Below, in pieces: positions 20,314-32,819 of a stretch of 64,000 nt of DNA; within the stretch, counting starts at the first letter, position 1; the number at the start of each line of letters is the position of its first letter. A model generated the notes under the pieces. It was not told the origin of the DNA. It did no database searches and worked only from the letters and a program-made list of their open reading frames with translations. A program made the position numbers and the translations under genes. The stretch is from Adiantum capillus-veneris (taxonomy: Eukaryota > Streptophyta > Polypodiopsida > Polypodiales > Pteridaceae), in assembly GCA_014529385.2 (NCBI GenBank), contig CM043964.1, forward strand, positions 110,048,587-110,112,586, given 5' to 3'.

Positions 20314-20916
20314 CTATGGAAACCGCATTGACTCTTGATTATGCTTGCCAGCAATGTGAGCAATATGAAAATGAAAGTGTGAAAGGAAATTTGCCCACCT
20401 CATTTGTTTGTCGGAGATCTTGGTCTGCGTCATGAAGTACTTAAGACTTTGGTGATCCGTTCGCAGAATGAAAGCAGTCCCCAATAAATAGTGCTTCCGT
20501 GAGTCTAAGACATGTAGAACTGTGAGGAGTTCCTTTTCATATATGCCTAGAGCTTTCTCAACAGGGTCGAGCCTTCGACTTTCATAGCCTATGGTGTGCC
20601 CTTCTTGGAGCAAAACAGCTCCAAGGCAATCACCACAAGCGTCACACTGGACCTCAAATGGCTTGGAGAGATCCGGTGGTGTAAGCACAGGTTGAGAGAT
20701 AAGCTTTTCTTTAAGCTTTTCGAAAGCATTGTTCTCCTTGGCAGACCATGTGTACCTAAAATTTTTCTTTGTTAGGTCATGTAATGATCCCGCTATTAGT
20801 GAGAACTTTTCTATGAAGCGTCTATAGTATGCACACATACCTATAAAGCTTCTTAGTTCATTAAGATTCCTTGGTTTAGGCCATCCTTTTATTACCTCTA
20901 ACTTTGATGGATCCAT
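20314..20916 (-). pseudogene. RNase H region of the retrotransposon polyprotein
   Basis: Starts in the end of the RT thumb (LRSFIGMCAYYRRFIEKFS). The RNase H acidic motifs follow: EVQCDACGDCLGAVLLQEG, YEKELLTVLHVLDSRKHYLLG (at Glu) and ILRTDHQSLKYF. It ends IAHIAGKHNQ. A stop separates it from the RT frame at 20950, although the two should be one polyprotein. Confidence 0.95.
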
Positions 20917-20949
20917 TTGGATGCCATCTTGAGAGATAATGTGACCTAA

Positions 20950-23710
20950 CTACTGAATCTCTTGCAAGAAAAATTCACTTTTCTTTTGATTAACATAAAA
21001 TTTATTCTCTCTTAAAACTTGAAATATTACCTGGAGATGTTGCTTGTGTTCATCTAATGAATTAGAGTAGATGATGATATCATCAAAGAACACTCCAGTG
21101 AAGGTTCGGTGAGGCCTGAATAGCTTCTCCATCAAGTGATTGAATGTGGCTGGTGCATTGGTCAAGCCAAAAGGCATGACAATGTATTCGTAAAGACTAA
21201 ACGTAGTGCGAAATGCGGTCTTTACAATGTCTTCAATCCTACTGTAGTAGGTTGATCCTTGTAGCTTATCAAATAGGTCTTCGACCCGTGGAACAGGAAA
21301 CCTATTCTTGATAGTGATCCCATTTAGTGCTCTATAGTCGACACACATACAATATGTGCCATCTTTCTTTTGCACTAATAGCACAGGTGAGCAAAATGGA
21401 GATGAGCTAGGCCTAACCATGCCCTTCTCAACTAACTCATGCACTTGCCGCATACTCTCCTCTTGTTGAGCTTGAGAAACTCTATAAGGAGGTTTGTTAG
21501 GCGGTGAACTTCTTGGAAGAAGTTCAATTGCATGGTCATCATTGCCTCGTTTAGGAGGTAGCTCACAAGGGATGTCGTCAATAAAGACATCTTGAAACCC
21601 CTTGAGAAAATTGGATAACTCTAATTTCTTTTGATTGTGTATATTTTCTTTTGCTAAAACATTAGGTTCATTTTGAGAATCTTTAACAAAAATCATGTAC
21701 ATGGAAATAGAGCTCTTTATTGACTTGTTGAAAGCTTGTGTATGTACAATGGGTATGGTGTTACCCATTTCCTTAGCACCTATATATATATCTTTTTCCC
21801 TGAACTTAAAGGAGATTCTCCTTTCAAGGAATTTAACATTGGCAGCCATGCGATCAAACCATGGTGCCCCTAGGATTACATCCTCATGCTTGAGAGGATA
21901 GATAAAGAAGTCCTCTTTGTCCACATAGATTTGGACATGGAGCCTCAATTTCCCGATTAAGGGAGTGACTGAAGCTTCTTGCCCCTTGAAAGCACCATCT
22001 GTGGGTAGGACATCTCTCATCCCGTAGGTTTGTATGCCTAGCTTGGTGGCCAACTCTATAGATATAAAATTATGTGTAGAACCGGGGTCAAAGAGAATAA
22101 AAGCATCATGTTCTCTTACCTTTCCCCGAGCATGGCATAGAGGAGATCCTTTGTGGTGAGTTTCCTCCTCTTGGATTTCGACCAAGGTAGCTCTAGGAGG
22201 TTCATGGCAGGTGTTCTTTTGGGGACAAGCGCGGTATGCATGCCCTTGCTCGCTGCACTTGAAACACCGGTCATCCTTGCGATAACGCTCAAGCTCTTCA
22301 GAAGAGAGTTTATTTTTTCCTTTATAAACTCCCTTCTTTTTAGCTTTGTTGGAGTTGTCCTTAGGAGACTTTTGGACATTGTCCTTCCCCTTAGACTCAT
22401 TGGAACCCTTGTTTTCAAGGGGCTTAGAATTCCTCTTAACCCCTATTTGGAAATTGATTCGAGAGGCCACCATAGTATGATGTATTACCGCCACTATGGT
22501 GCGTGGCCTTTGAGAGTTGACATACTCCGCCATTTCTTCAGTTAAGCCCGCACAAAATTGATTATTTTGCTCTCCAAAATCAAACTTTTTGAAGACAGTG
22601 GCTTTGAGTTGTAGGTCCCAAAACTTGTCTACATATTTGTGGATGGATTCATAGGGAGAGAGCTTCAAGCTTCGCCATTCGGTGAGTACTTTGTCTTTGG
22701 CATCGGTGGCCAAAAACTGCTTCATAATGGAAGCTCTTAAATCTTTCCATGTTCGTGGAGTTTCACCGTTGGCCCGTAGGCTAGACCACCATTGTCTGGT
22801 GTACTTTTGAAAGTGCATAGCTACATGGCGTAGCTTAGAGGATTCCTTGAAGCCCTCATCTCCGAACACCGCATTGAATTGTTGGATAAAGGCCAAGACT
22901 TTGTACGTAGCACCAAAGGTGCTATCGTAGGTAAGGAAAGGGATGCTCTTCCCTCCCTCTTTGAACTTCTTAAGCTTGGAAAACCTCTTCCATGCGGCAT
23001 AGGATTTCCTATGGCCTCTTCTTTTTGATCGTTCAAAGGTTGCACCATCACTTTCTTTAGAAGATGCAGAATTTGAGGAAGATGGAGAAGAGGATGAACG
23101 CTTTCTCGCCTTTTTCTTGCCTTGATCTTTGTTGTCTTCACCATCACTTTCATAAGAGGAAGAGGATGAAGAAGATAAAGAAGAGGGTGTCCTCTTTCTC
23201 GCCTTTTCCTTCTCTTGCTTTTTGTCATCCCTCTTTGAAGTATGGTGTGGAGAAGTGTACGATGGTCTTCTCTGTTTTGGAGGCGATGGAGAGCATTTAG
23301 CCCGCCGTCTTCGTGGATCCATCTCTGTTGAGGTGGTAGGAGACTCACTTCTTTCTCGTTCCTTTGATAGAGGCTCTTGCGTTCTCCTTTGGGAAGGAGA
23401 TGTGTTATCAAGGAGAAAATTTTTGAGCCCTTCGTAGGGATCCTCTTCTTCTTCCTGAATCGGAGAGGCCTCTTTTGGAAGTCTCACAAGGAGGCTTCCT
23501 AGGTGTTCTCTCATCATGGTGGGGAGCTTGGAGAATCCCATGAGCACGAAGCTGCCGTTGCACTTCACTTTGAAGGGATGGATTGCCCATGGGTTGTTGA
23601 AGCCTAGTAACAAGGTAGTTGACAAGGATAGGGCCATCATTAGTAGCCTGCTCATTAGCAAAATCAAAGTTATCAACATTAATTTCACTCTCTTTACTAT
23701 TGTCAGCCAT
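20950..23710 (-). pseudogene. gag-protease-reverse transcriptase region
   Basis: The true gag start is probably ATG 23710 (MADNSKESEINVDNFDFANE). A frameshift near 23500 moves the reading into the long frame that stops at 20950. In order: Ser/Arg/Lys-rich linker, gag capsid-like region (RKSYAAWKRFSKLKKF through QFCAGLTEEMAEYVNS), CCHC zinc knuckle CFKCSEQGHAYRAC near 22270, protease motif LFDPGSTHNFIS near 22080, and RT from about 21480 (YRVSQAQQEESMRQVHELVE, VLLVQKKDGTYCMCVDYRAL, MPFGLTNAPATF, VFFDDIIIYS). Between YYSRI and EDIVKTAF the usual Asp-Leu-[RK]-Ser-Gly-Tyr-His block is missing, so the first catalytic aspartate of RT is gone. The copy cannot transpose on its own. Confidence 0.95.
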
Positions 23711-23892
23711 TCTAACAACTTTTAGGTGTAAACTTTTTAGGTGTACTTTGGCACTTCAAGCCCTAATTGCTACTCCTCTTTACCCCTTTAGAAAAATCAC
23801 TCAAGCTACTATACCCGTGGCTCGAATACCATCAATTGCAAGGAATAGAAGAGAGGGTTTTTCAACACCAAAACAGCACCGACTCCTGTCAA

Positions 23893-23958
23893 GCCATAGG
23901 AAAGCCCCGTAGGACTCCACTATTAAGACCATAGGAAATCCCCGTAGGACTCCACTAT
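23893..23958. repeat. Short tandem repeat in the retrotransposon leader
   Basis: Two copies of a ~38-bp unit containing CATAGGAAA[GT]CCCCGTAGG and ACTCCACTATTA, between the PBS and gag. Confidence 0.85.
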
Positions 23959-24122
23959 TAAAATCATAGCTCTTGACCCTGATGCTCCGTTATCTGCACG
24001 AAGACATGCACACTGCAAGGCTGAAAAATCCCTATTCTACTTACTCGCATGCAATTAATAATACCAACCATTTATACCTAGCTTGAGGACCTCCCTTCTT
24101 GAGCAAGAAAAGAGAAACCTTG

Positions 24123-24135
24123 TGCTCTGATACCA
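24123..24135 (-). other. Primer binding site, initiator Met tRNA type
   Basis: On the minus strand TGGTATCAGAGCA starts one base after the 5' LTR end. This is the classic plant PBS complementary to the 3' end of initiator tRNA-Met, and it fixes the element's orientation and LTR boundary. Confidence 0.95.
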
Positions 24136-24136
24136 A

Positions 24137-25730
24137 TGTAACCTTTAATGGCCTAGTCACTTGTGTGTAGTGGAAAATATCATGAACATAGTGAGCATTT
24201 CATTAGAATAGATTCCTAATGAGCATAACGAGAGTGCTTGGATGGAGAGAGACCAACTAAAAGCATAGCACCTAGTTAGATAGCATGAACAATACTTCAA
24301 AAGAGAGAGAAATTAAGCAATTGGCAACAGTTGAGGACCAGATTTACATGGAGCCAGTCCCCCCTACAAAAGGCTTTGTATTATGGTTTCTTCCATGAAG
24401 AGAGACATTTACAATACAATTCTTTGTGTTCCTTCAATACTAGCTAGTGCAATGAAGATGGAAGCTTCAAGCAATAATCAAAACACTTATAAAACATGAC
24501 ATCAATTCCCTCATGGTCTCAGACCCAAGACCTCGCACACCTTCAAAGATGGTGAGAGCTAGCTGGGTATGAGAGTAGATTGAGAGAAAGAAGGAGCAGT
24601 CTTACAAGAAAGATGTATATCTCCTCACGTAATCACTCATATTAGCATAGCTTAGCTTAGTAATCAGCATGGTAGAGGAGATGAGCATGCATTGAAGCTT
24701 GGCTCTTGGTTGGATTTGCATCACAAAGCCAAGAGTTGTTGGTGTAGGCCTCCCTTCTCACAAGCTTGAAGTAGGAGATAAGCTTTCCATTAAAGCTTGA
24801 GAAGGAGAGAGAGAGTCTTCTTGCTCCACACATTGATTGTGTGAGTGTGTGTGTCAATAATGCCTTGCAAAACTCAGCCCCCTCTCTCTCTCTTGGTCGA
24901 CCCCCCTTGCTAATTACTCATGCTAGCATCCTATTGGACCTCCCCAGGCTTAGCCAATGACAATTAAGCAGCATAAGTGATAGCCTTCTCACATGTGTCC
25001 CCCTTTCCCCTTTTGTGAGAGCTTTAGGTAATTTACTAATTCAACTAAACTCTCATTGGACCCCTTTGCCTCCTGGCCAATAGGAATCAGGCAAGCCATT
25101 GGGCTGCTGAATGCTCATTGGTCCCCTCGGGAGACTGTCCAATAGTCTTCTAGAGAGCTTAATTCTTATTGGTTCTTTTATTAAGTGTTTTTAAATTAAT
25201 TAAACTAGATTTACTCTAGCCTAATTCTCATTGGTCCACCTCCAAGGCCATCCAATAGGATTTGAGTACACCTTGTGGGCATCTGGGCTAGGGAGCTGAC
25301 ATGTGTCCCTCTCCCCTTGTGTACAAAGGGAGCTTGTGTGTGTGGGTGTGAGTTTCTCTCTCATCCCATACTTCTTGGGCTCTCCCCCTCCTATGTAGCG
25401 CTTGACAAAGACTTTTGGGACACACACAAAGCATCCAATTTTCCCTAAAGTTGACCTTTGGACACAACCTTTGAATTTTGGAACCTTAGCATTTTGGAAG
25501 TCTTAATGGGCTGAACATTAAGGTCTTTTAAGCCCATTGTTGCACATAGCTCTTTTGCAGATGAACCCCCCTTTGGATCCCTATTTTCCCTCCTTTGGAT
25601 CCCTACTGTGGCCGGTCTTCTAAATTAACCAGTATTCTAGCTTTTTCTCCCTTGGCACTTTCCCATATTAAATGATTAGTTTAACATGAGAAAATCATTT
25701 AGGAGAATTAGATATTGATTATTTATGACA
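24137..25730 (-). repeat. 5' LTR of the chromovirus-type element
   Basis: 1,594 bp with TG..CA ends (minus strand TGTCATAAAT to AAGGTTACA). It matches the truncated 3' LTR at 7815-9225 and the inverted solo LTR at 42994-44578. It carries several CCAAT-type motifs (CATTGGTCC and similar) in its U3-like half. Confidence 0.95.
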
Positions 25731-28700
25731 GGACTCTTGGAATGTGCTGATCAAATGATTTTCTCCACAAGGGCAGGGCAAGCAAGCTCTATTCTGTTTT
25801 TAGCAGATGTGAAGCGAGGGCCTCTCTCAAGATGCATGCATGAAGCCATGTAGCTCTACACAAGCTTGTATTGGCACAAAAATTCACAATTATATTGTTA
25901 GTGAGAGGTTGTTGGATGCAAAGAGAGGGCCTCACAAGCTCTATTCTATTTTCAGTACATGCGAAGAGAGGGCCTCTCTCCAGATGCAATCACGTACGCA
26001 TGCATGAAGGCATGTAGCTCTACTGAAGAAGTTGTTATGGGCACAGAAAGTGCTTGAGCAGCTTCCTGTCCGGAATGTCGCCTCTTGAAATGCATTGATC
26101 GTGGAATGTGCACAATAGGAACATGGCTATTGAAAGAAGATGCCATGCATGGGACTGTCTTCACCAATATGTATGCCAAATGTGGTGTGTTTGAGAGAGC
26201 ACAAAAAGTACTAGAGCAGTTTTTTGTCCGGAACGTCGCCCCTTGGAATGCACTGATTGTGCAATGTGCGCAACAAGAGCAGGGCAAGAAAGCTTTAGGT
26301 TGTTTTTAGCGGATGCAAAGAAATTATATCTCTCCAAATTCATTCAACGCATGTGGCTTTGTGCAAGTGCTCGAGGAGCTTCGTGTCCTGAGTGTGGACC
26401 CTTAGAATGTGCTGATTGCATGATTTGCTCCACAAGGCCAGGGCCAACAAGCTCTATTCTGTTTTTAGCAGATGAGAAGCGAGGGCCTCTCTCCAGATGC
26501 AATCACGTACACATGCATGAAGGCATGTAGCTCCACGCAAGAAGCTGCTATGGGCACAAGAAGTGCTTGAGGAGCATCCTATCCGGAATGTCGCCTCTTG
26601 AAATGGATTGATTACATGTTGTGCAGAATAGGAACATGGCTATTGAAAGAAGATGCCACGCTTGGGACTGCCTTAGTTGATATGTACGCCAAATGTGGTG
26701 TGCTTGAGAGAGCACAAAAAGTGCTAGAGCAGTTTTTTGTCCGGCATGTCGCCCCTTGGAGTGCACTGATTGCGAAATGTGCACAACAAGAGCAGGGCAA
26801 GAAATCTCTAGGTTGTTTTTAGCGGATGCAAAGCAAGTATATCTCTCCAAATTTAGCCAAGGCATGTGGCTCTATGCAAGTGCTCAAGGAGCTTCATGTC
26901 CTGAGTGTGGACTCTTGGAATGTGCTGATCGAATGATTTGCTCCACAAGGGCAGGGCCAGCAAGCTCTATTGTGTTTTTAGCAGATGCGAAGCCAGGGCC
27001 TCTCTCTAGATGCAATCATGTATGCATGCATGAAGGCATGTCCAGAATGTTTCCTCTTGAAATGCATTGATTACGGGATGTGCCCTACAAGAATAGGGCA
27101 AGAAATCTCTATGTTGTTTTTAGCAGATGCAAAGCAAGTACACCTCTCCAAATTTAGTGTGGCATGTGGCTCTACGCTAAGTGTTCTCGAGGAGCTTCAT
27201 GTCCTGAGTGTGGACTCTTGAATGTGCTGATCGAATGATTTGCTCCACAACGGCAGGGCCAGCAAGCTCTATTCTGTTTTTAATAGATGCAAAGCGAGGG
27301 CCTCTCTCTAGATGCAATCATGTATCCATGCATGAAGGCATGTCCGGAATGTTGCCTCTTGAAATGCCCATTGATTACGGGATGTGCACAACAAGAACAT
27401 GGTTGTTGAAATAAGATGCCATTCTTGGGACTGTCTTGGTCAATATGTATGCCAAATATGGAGTGCTTGAGAGAGCACAAAAAGTGCTAGAGCAACTTTT
27501 TGTCCAGAATGTCGCCCCTTGGAATGCACTGATTGCGGGATGTGCGCAACAAGAGCAGGGCAAGAAAGCTCTAGGTTGTTTTCAGTGGATGCAAAGCAAG
27601 TATATCTCTCCAAATTCAGTCACGTATACTTTTGTCTTCAAGGCATGTGGCTCTACGCAAGTGTTCAAGGAGCTTCATGTCATGAGTGTTGACTCTTGGA
27701 ATGCATTGATCGAATGATTTGCTCCACAAGGGCAGGGCTAGAAAGCTCTATTATGTTTTTAGCAGATGCGAAGCGAGGGACTCTCTCCAGATGCAATCAT
27801 GTATGCATGTATGAAGGCATGTCCGGAATTTTGCCTCTTGAAATGCCCATTGATTACGGGATGTACACAACAAGAACATGGCTGTTGAAAGAAGATGCCA
27901 TGCTTGGGACTGTTTTGGTCAATATGTATGCCAAATATGGTGTTCTTAAGAGAGCAAAAAAAGTGCTAGAGAAGTTTTCTGTCCAGAATGTCGCCCCTTG
28001 GAATGCACCGATTACGAGATGTGCGCAACAAGAGCATGGCAAGAAAGCTCTAGGTTGTTTAGCGGATGCAAAGCAAGTATATCTCTCCAAATTCAGTCAC
28101 CTATACTTTCGTCTTCAAGGCATGTGGCTCTACACAAGTGCTCGAGGAGCTTCATGTCATGAGGGTGGACTCTTGGAATGTGTTGATTGCATGATTTTCT
28201 CCACAAGGGCAGGGCTAGAAAGATCTATTTTGTTTTTAGCAAATGCAAAGCGAGGGCCTCTCTCCAGATGCAATCATGTATGCATGCATGAAGCCATGTA
28301 GCTCTACACAAGCTTGTATTGGCACAAAAATTCATAATTATATTGTTAGTGAGAGGCTGTTGGATGCAAAGAGAGGGCCTCACAAAACGTGCCTGAGGAG
28401 CTTCCTGTCTAAATAGCAAGCAGGGTCTCTCCAGATGAAATCACCTACACCTATGCAGGCATCTAGAAGGCATGAGGGACAACAGATGCAATTGCAGGCA
28501 GGGTCTCTCTCCCGAATGCCGTCTCTTGGAGTGCATTGATTGTGGGATACACGCAACAAGAGCAGGGCCAGAAATCTCTCGGTTTTTTTCAGCGGATGCG
28601 AATAGGGGGCCTCTCTCCATATGCAATCACACACGCATGCATCTTGAAGGCATGGTTGTATGCAAGATGTCGATATGGGCTTGAAAATTCTCTTTAATAG

Positions 28701-30420
28701 TGGCTATTGCAAAAAATTCCCGTGCTTGGCAATGCCTTGGTTGATATGTATGCCAAATGTGGTGCGGGATGTTGTCTCTTGGAACATTATGACTGCAACA
28801 TATGCCCGACATGGGCCGCGTCGGAAGCTGTGCACTGTTGATATGGGCTTGAAAATTCACTCTCATATTGTTAGTCAACGGCTGTTGCAAGACATTGTCG
28901 TGCTTGGCAATGCCTTGGTCGATACTTATGCTAAATGTGGTGCACTTCAGAAAGCACAAAACGTGCCTGAGGAGCTTCATGTCTAGAATGGTGTCTCTTT
29001 GAGTACATTGATTGTGGGATATGCACAACAAGAGCAGGGACAGAAATCTCTTGGTTGTTTCCAGTGGATGCAAAGCGGGGGCATAGGGACAGAAAGCTCT
29101 CGGTTGTTTTCAGCGAATGCAAACCGAGGGCACTCTCCCCAGATGCAATCACACACTCATGCATCAAGAAGGCATGTGGTTGTACGCAAGATGCCGATAT
29201 GGGCTTTAAAATTCGCTCTGATATTGTTAGTCAAGGGCTGTTGCAAAAAAATCTCGCACTTGGAAATGCCTTGGGCGATATGTATGTTGAATGTGGTGCA
29301 CTTCAGAAAGCACAAAACTTGCCTGAGGAGCTTCATATCATAGTGCATTGATTGCAAGATATGCGCAACAGTAGCACGTACAGAAAGCTCTCGGTTGTTT
29401 CCAGTGGATCTAAAGTGAGGGCCTCTTTCCAGATGCAATCACATACGCGTGCATCTTGAAGGCATATGTCTGTACACAAGATGCCGATGTGGGCCTCTCT
29501 CCATATGGTATCACCTATGTGTCCACATTGTAGGCATGTGTCTCTATGCAAGAGGCTAATACGGGCACAAAAAATCAGATTTTATTGTTGTTCAGAGGTT
29601 GTTGATAAAAGATGTCGCGCTTGGCACAATCTTAGTCGATAAATATGACACGTGTGTTGCGCTTCAGAAAAGTGACGGTTTCTCTCCAACCGAACTCTCT
29701 TGGGAGTGCTTTTATATCCATTTATGTCAAGCAAGGGAAGGTGAGGAAGCTCTGAAATTAATTTCAAAGATGCAATATGACATGGGCATGTTCTTCATGA
29801 CCATTTTGCCCGAAATGTTGCTTGTCGAATGCATTAAATGATGAGAATGGAGTCTCTTTCAATGCATTGGTAGCGGGATACGCACACCAGGAGCAAGCCC
29901 AGAAAGCTCTAGGCTATTTTCATCTTTCTATCTGCAGTGTGGACTCCTTGAATGCACTCACTGTGGGATGTGCGCAACAAGAGCAAGGCCAATGGGCGAC
30001 ACAGGAAAGAAGTTGTGCTTGGCTTTGCATGGGACTATGTGTACGTCACATATGATGCTCTTCAGAACGCTCGAAAAGCGCCCAAGGAGCTTGTTGTGCA
30101 GAACACCACCACAAGATCGCAAGAAGGGTCTCTATCCAGATGCAATCAACTACACCTACACAAGAATCTGGAAGGCATGCGGGTCAGCGGGATGGAATCG
30201 CATATGCAGCCATAGATATTAGAATTCACGATATGATTGCTAGTCAACATTTGTTGGGAGTACAAAACATGCTTAGTGGTGGTTTGATCGATATATATAC
30301 AAAATGTGGTGTCCTCACAATAGCACAAAAACTTCTTGAAGGGTATCCTCCCTGGGGTGTCGTCTTTTGTAGCGGGTTAAGTGCAGAAGATGCCCAACAT
30401 CGTTGATGCAAGGAAGTCCA
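25731..30420 (+). pseudogene. Degenerate tandem PPR array, right part
   Basis: About 4.7 kb of repeated PPR-coding DNA with no frame open for more than about two repeats. Readable pieces include MYAKCGVLERAQKVLEQFFV, NVAPWNALIAGCAQQEQG and LVDTYAKCGALQKAQNVPEE. Anchor blocks such as GAACATGGCTATTGAAAGAA recur at 26118, 26632, 27395 and 27874, so larger units of ~480-760 bp were duplicated. The best-preserved part is 27436-27717 (two consecutive repeats). From 28300 to 30420 the repeats are more diverged. Many units carry frame-changing deletions that put Ser-Pro-Asp-Ala-Ile-Thr in the wrong frame. No E or DYW domain or start is seen. It continues the fragment at 7160-7814. Confidence 0.8.
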
Positions 30421-30842
30421 TTGGCGATGGACATTCAATCGCGCAGTGAGTAAGAATTATCATTTTTTGATTTTTGACACTGAGAATGCAGTTAATGAAC
30501 GCATTGAAAATTGCACGCGGCCATGGGAATGGCATGTTCCCTCGTATTATAAAAATTGGGGAAGATTGTGCAAACTCCCCCATGCAAGGAGACTTGCATG
30601 TTTTCTTTTTTTAACATAAAAATGGAACAACAAACAATAACATTGACATCTTGTATGATCATGAACATTGGCTTGACAAAACTCTTAACACTCCTTGTGG
30701 TTTTTGGCGAGGTATCCCTCTGAAGCATTACGATCGGTAACCAATTTTTGTAGAGGTGCACCACTGAAGCACGACGATCGGTATCCCAAACACTCTTAGG
30801 TAAAAACATCTAACACTCTTTGATGAAATCTCTCTTTCTCTT

Positions 30843-30941
<99 letters not shown>

Positions 30942-32148
30942 CCAATATTTTTTTCGATCTGAATTCGATGGAACATAGCTAACGAAGCACTCTAGTTATA
31001 GGATCTACGGCAGAGAACTAGGTGCACACGACTCAAGGTAAGATTGGTCATTCGATTTTATCCGGTGTGTCCAAGTTTATTTTTTTTGTCACGGTTAACT
31101 ATTGTTCGTGTTCAAGTCTACATATAATGCATTTGTTTCTCATCCTGATCACCACACGAGCATGGGAGGGTTAGATAGGCCACATGCCTTAGACGATACC
31201 TGCTAGGGTTCATTGAGCGCCACATTTTTTCAACCCTCCAACGCCCTCGAGATTCGTGCGCGTAGCTGTCCACCATCGATTCCCACCTCACTTCATTTTA
31301 TAGCCCATGGGCTTCAGTGTCAATGATCCCAGGCCCTCGACCATAAATGACGTTGAATGTGTAGGGATCAACAGCAGAAGTTTAACCCATTGTCGATCAA
31401 GTTTTGTTGATAAAAAAATTTATGGTTCCATCACGTCGCGGCTACTTGTTGAACCTCCGACCTCCCCCTCCACAGAGTTGTGCTCTATCCATCCCAGCTA
31501 GCACGTCTTATGTATAAAAACATGCCTCCTTTCCCGAGTCCCACCCCCCTAGGACTAAAAAACAAGGGGTCTTCATTCATGGGATCTACGACACGAAGCT
31601 GACAAAGTGTGGGAGGATATATCACTCCATCCATTGCCGCGGTTAGGATTTTATGTGAACCACGAGGCATAAAACATGTGAAGGTGAAAAAGTATGGGAG
31701 GATATATCACTCCACCTATGTTAGCAAAGTCCAGTATCTACAAAGTGTCGCATTAAAGATGTGAAGGTGACAAAGTGTGGGAGGATATATCACTCCACTT
31801 ATGTTAGCAAAGTTGAGTATCTACAATGGAAAAAACTACATATGACAATGAAGAACTAAGAGCCAACTACTTGCGACACCAAGGTTGATGTGTGGCATTC
31901 CATAGATGTGCTCTTTCTGATGTGTGGTAAAGATGATTGGTCATAAGACGATCTCATCAAGTTTAAGAAGAACCTTTAGCTAACATAATCATTCAAGATA
32001 ACGTGGATGCACACTAACATTTCTCATTACATGGTATTCTTCAGGCGCTCTTGTGAACTGTGTCAGTTTTTTTATTTGCTTAAATTCCAACACATCATTT
32101 TCAACAATTTACCATGCTTTATTAAAATGTACAAAAATCTAGGTATAT
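30421..32148. other. Noncoding region with CT tract and 84-bp tandem repeat
   Basis: No gene recognised. A CT microsatellite of about 45 units lies at 30846-30936. Three tandem units near 31601, 31686 and 31769 (spacing about 84 bp) share GTGGGAGGATATATCACTCC; the last two also share ATGTTAGCAAAGT and AGTATCTACA. The origin of this interval is unclear. Confidence 0.6.
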
Positions 32149-32819
32149 TTTTAGCGGGTCACCGTGACCGACGTCTATAGCATAGCAATCTGTCACTAAC
32201 ATAATGTCAATACTCAAGGAAGTGACTCCAATGGGGCACGGAGACTCTTTGAGGTTGTCAATATCAAGAAGTAAACCTAACAAGCTAACATAACAACTTG
32301 ACAAGAAAATCAATCACTCGATGATCAGGGAAATGTGCCTATCTCCTTTCTCACCGTTCTAGGTCATCACGTCATTTTGGCACTTGAACGGACTCGAAAT
32401 GCAACAAAACTTTAGGAGGAGGTCTAGGATACCTAGGGGCAATATCCTACCAAGTCTGGTCGCAATCCGACAAGGTACCAAAATCCCAATCCATCATGAA
32501 AAAGGTCATGGAAATTGCAACAAAACTATCCAGAAAGGTAGCCCTATGGTTTAGGAACACTCTCCTATGGTCAAAACGACTAAAAATAGTGATTTAAGCA
32601 CTCAAATATGCAATTAAGGCTCATAGACGTGTAGTCGTGAACCACATCAAAAGTAAGAATGCTTACACTTAAATGAAAGAGCAAAGAGACCGGAACACAA
32701 TGCAAGTTTTGGAATTGAAAATTGATTACCCAATCGTTAGGAAAGTTAATTACAAGTTGGAGCAGCTTCGTAGCTTGAGCGTACGTTTTCAGAGGTCCCT
32801 CCTTCTTCTATATAAGCCC
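32149..32819 (-). repeat. Partial 3' LTR of the gag-only element
   Basis: Matches 38567-39240 from TTTTAGCGGGTCACCG onward, including ACTCTTTGAGGTTGTCAAT and the TTACCCAATCGTTAGGAAAG block, then stops at ATAAGCC where gag-related sequence begins. Confidence 0.85.

Larger units (their letters stand above)
7815..25730 (-). mobile_element. Ty3/gypsy chromovirus-type LTR retrotransposon, interrupted
   Basis: The element reads right to left: 5' LTR 24137-25730, PBS 24123-24135, gag-protease-RT, RNase H, integrase with a chromodomain-like end, polypurine tract 9226-9239 and 3' LTR 7815-9225. The integrase is split by a DNA transposon at 10101-19385. Without that insert the internal region is about 5.6 kb, normal for the group. 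The 3' LTR lacks its last ~190 bp. Frameshifts and a lost RT motif make this copy inactive. It sits inside a PPR pseudogene array. A solo LTR of the same family lies at 42994-44578. Confidence 0.9.
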
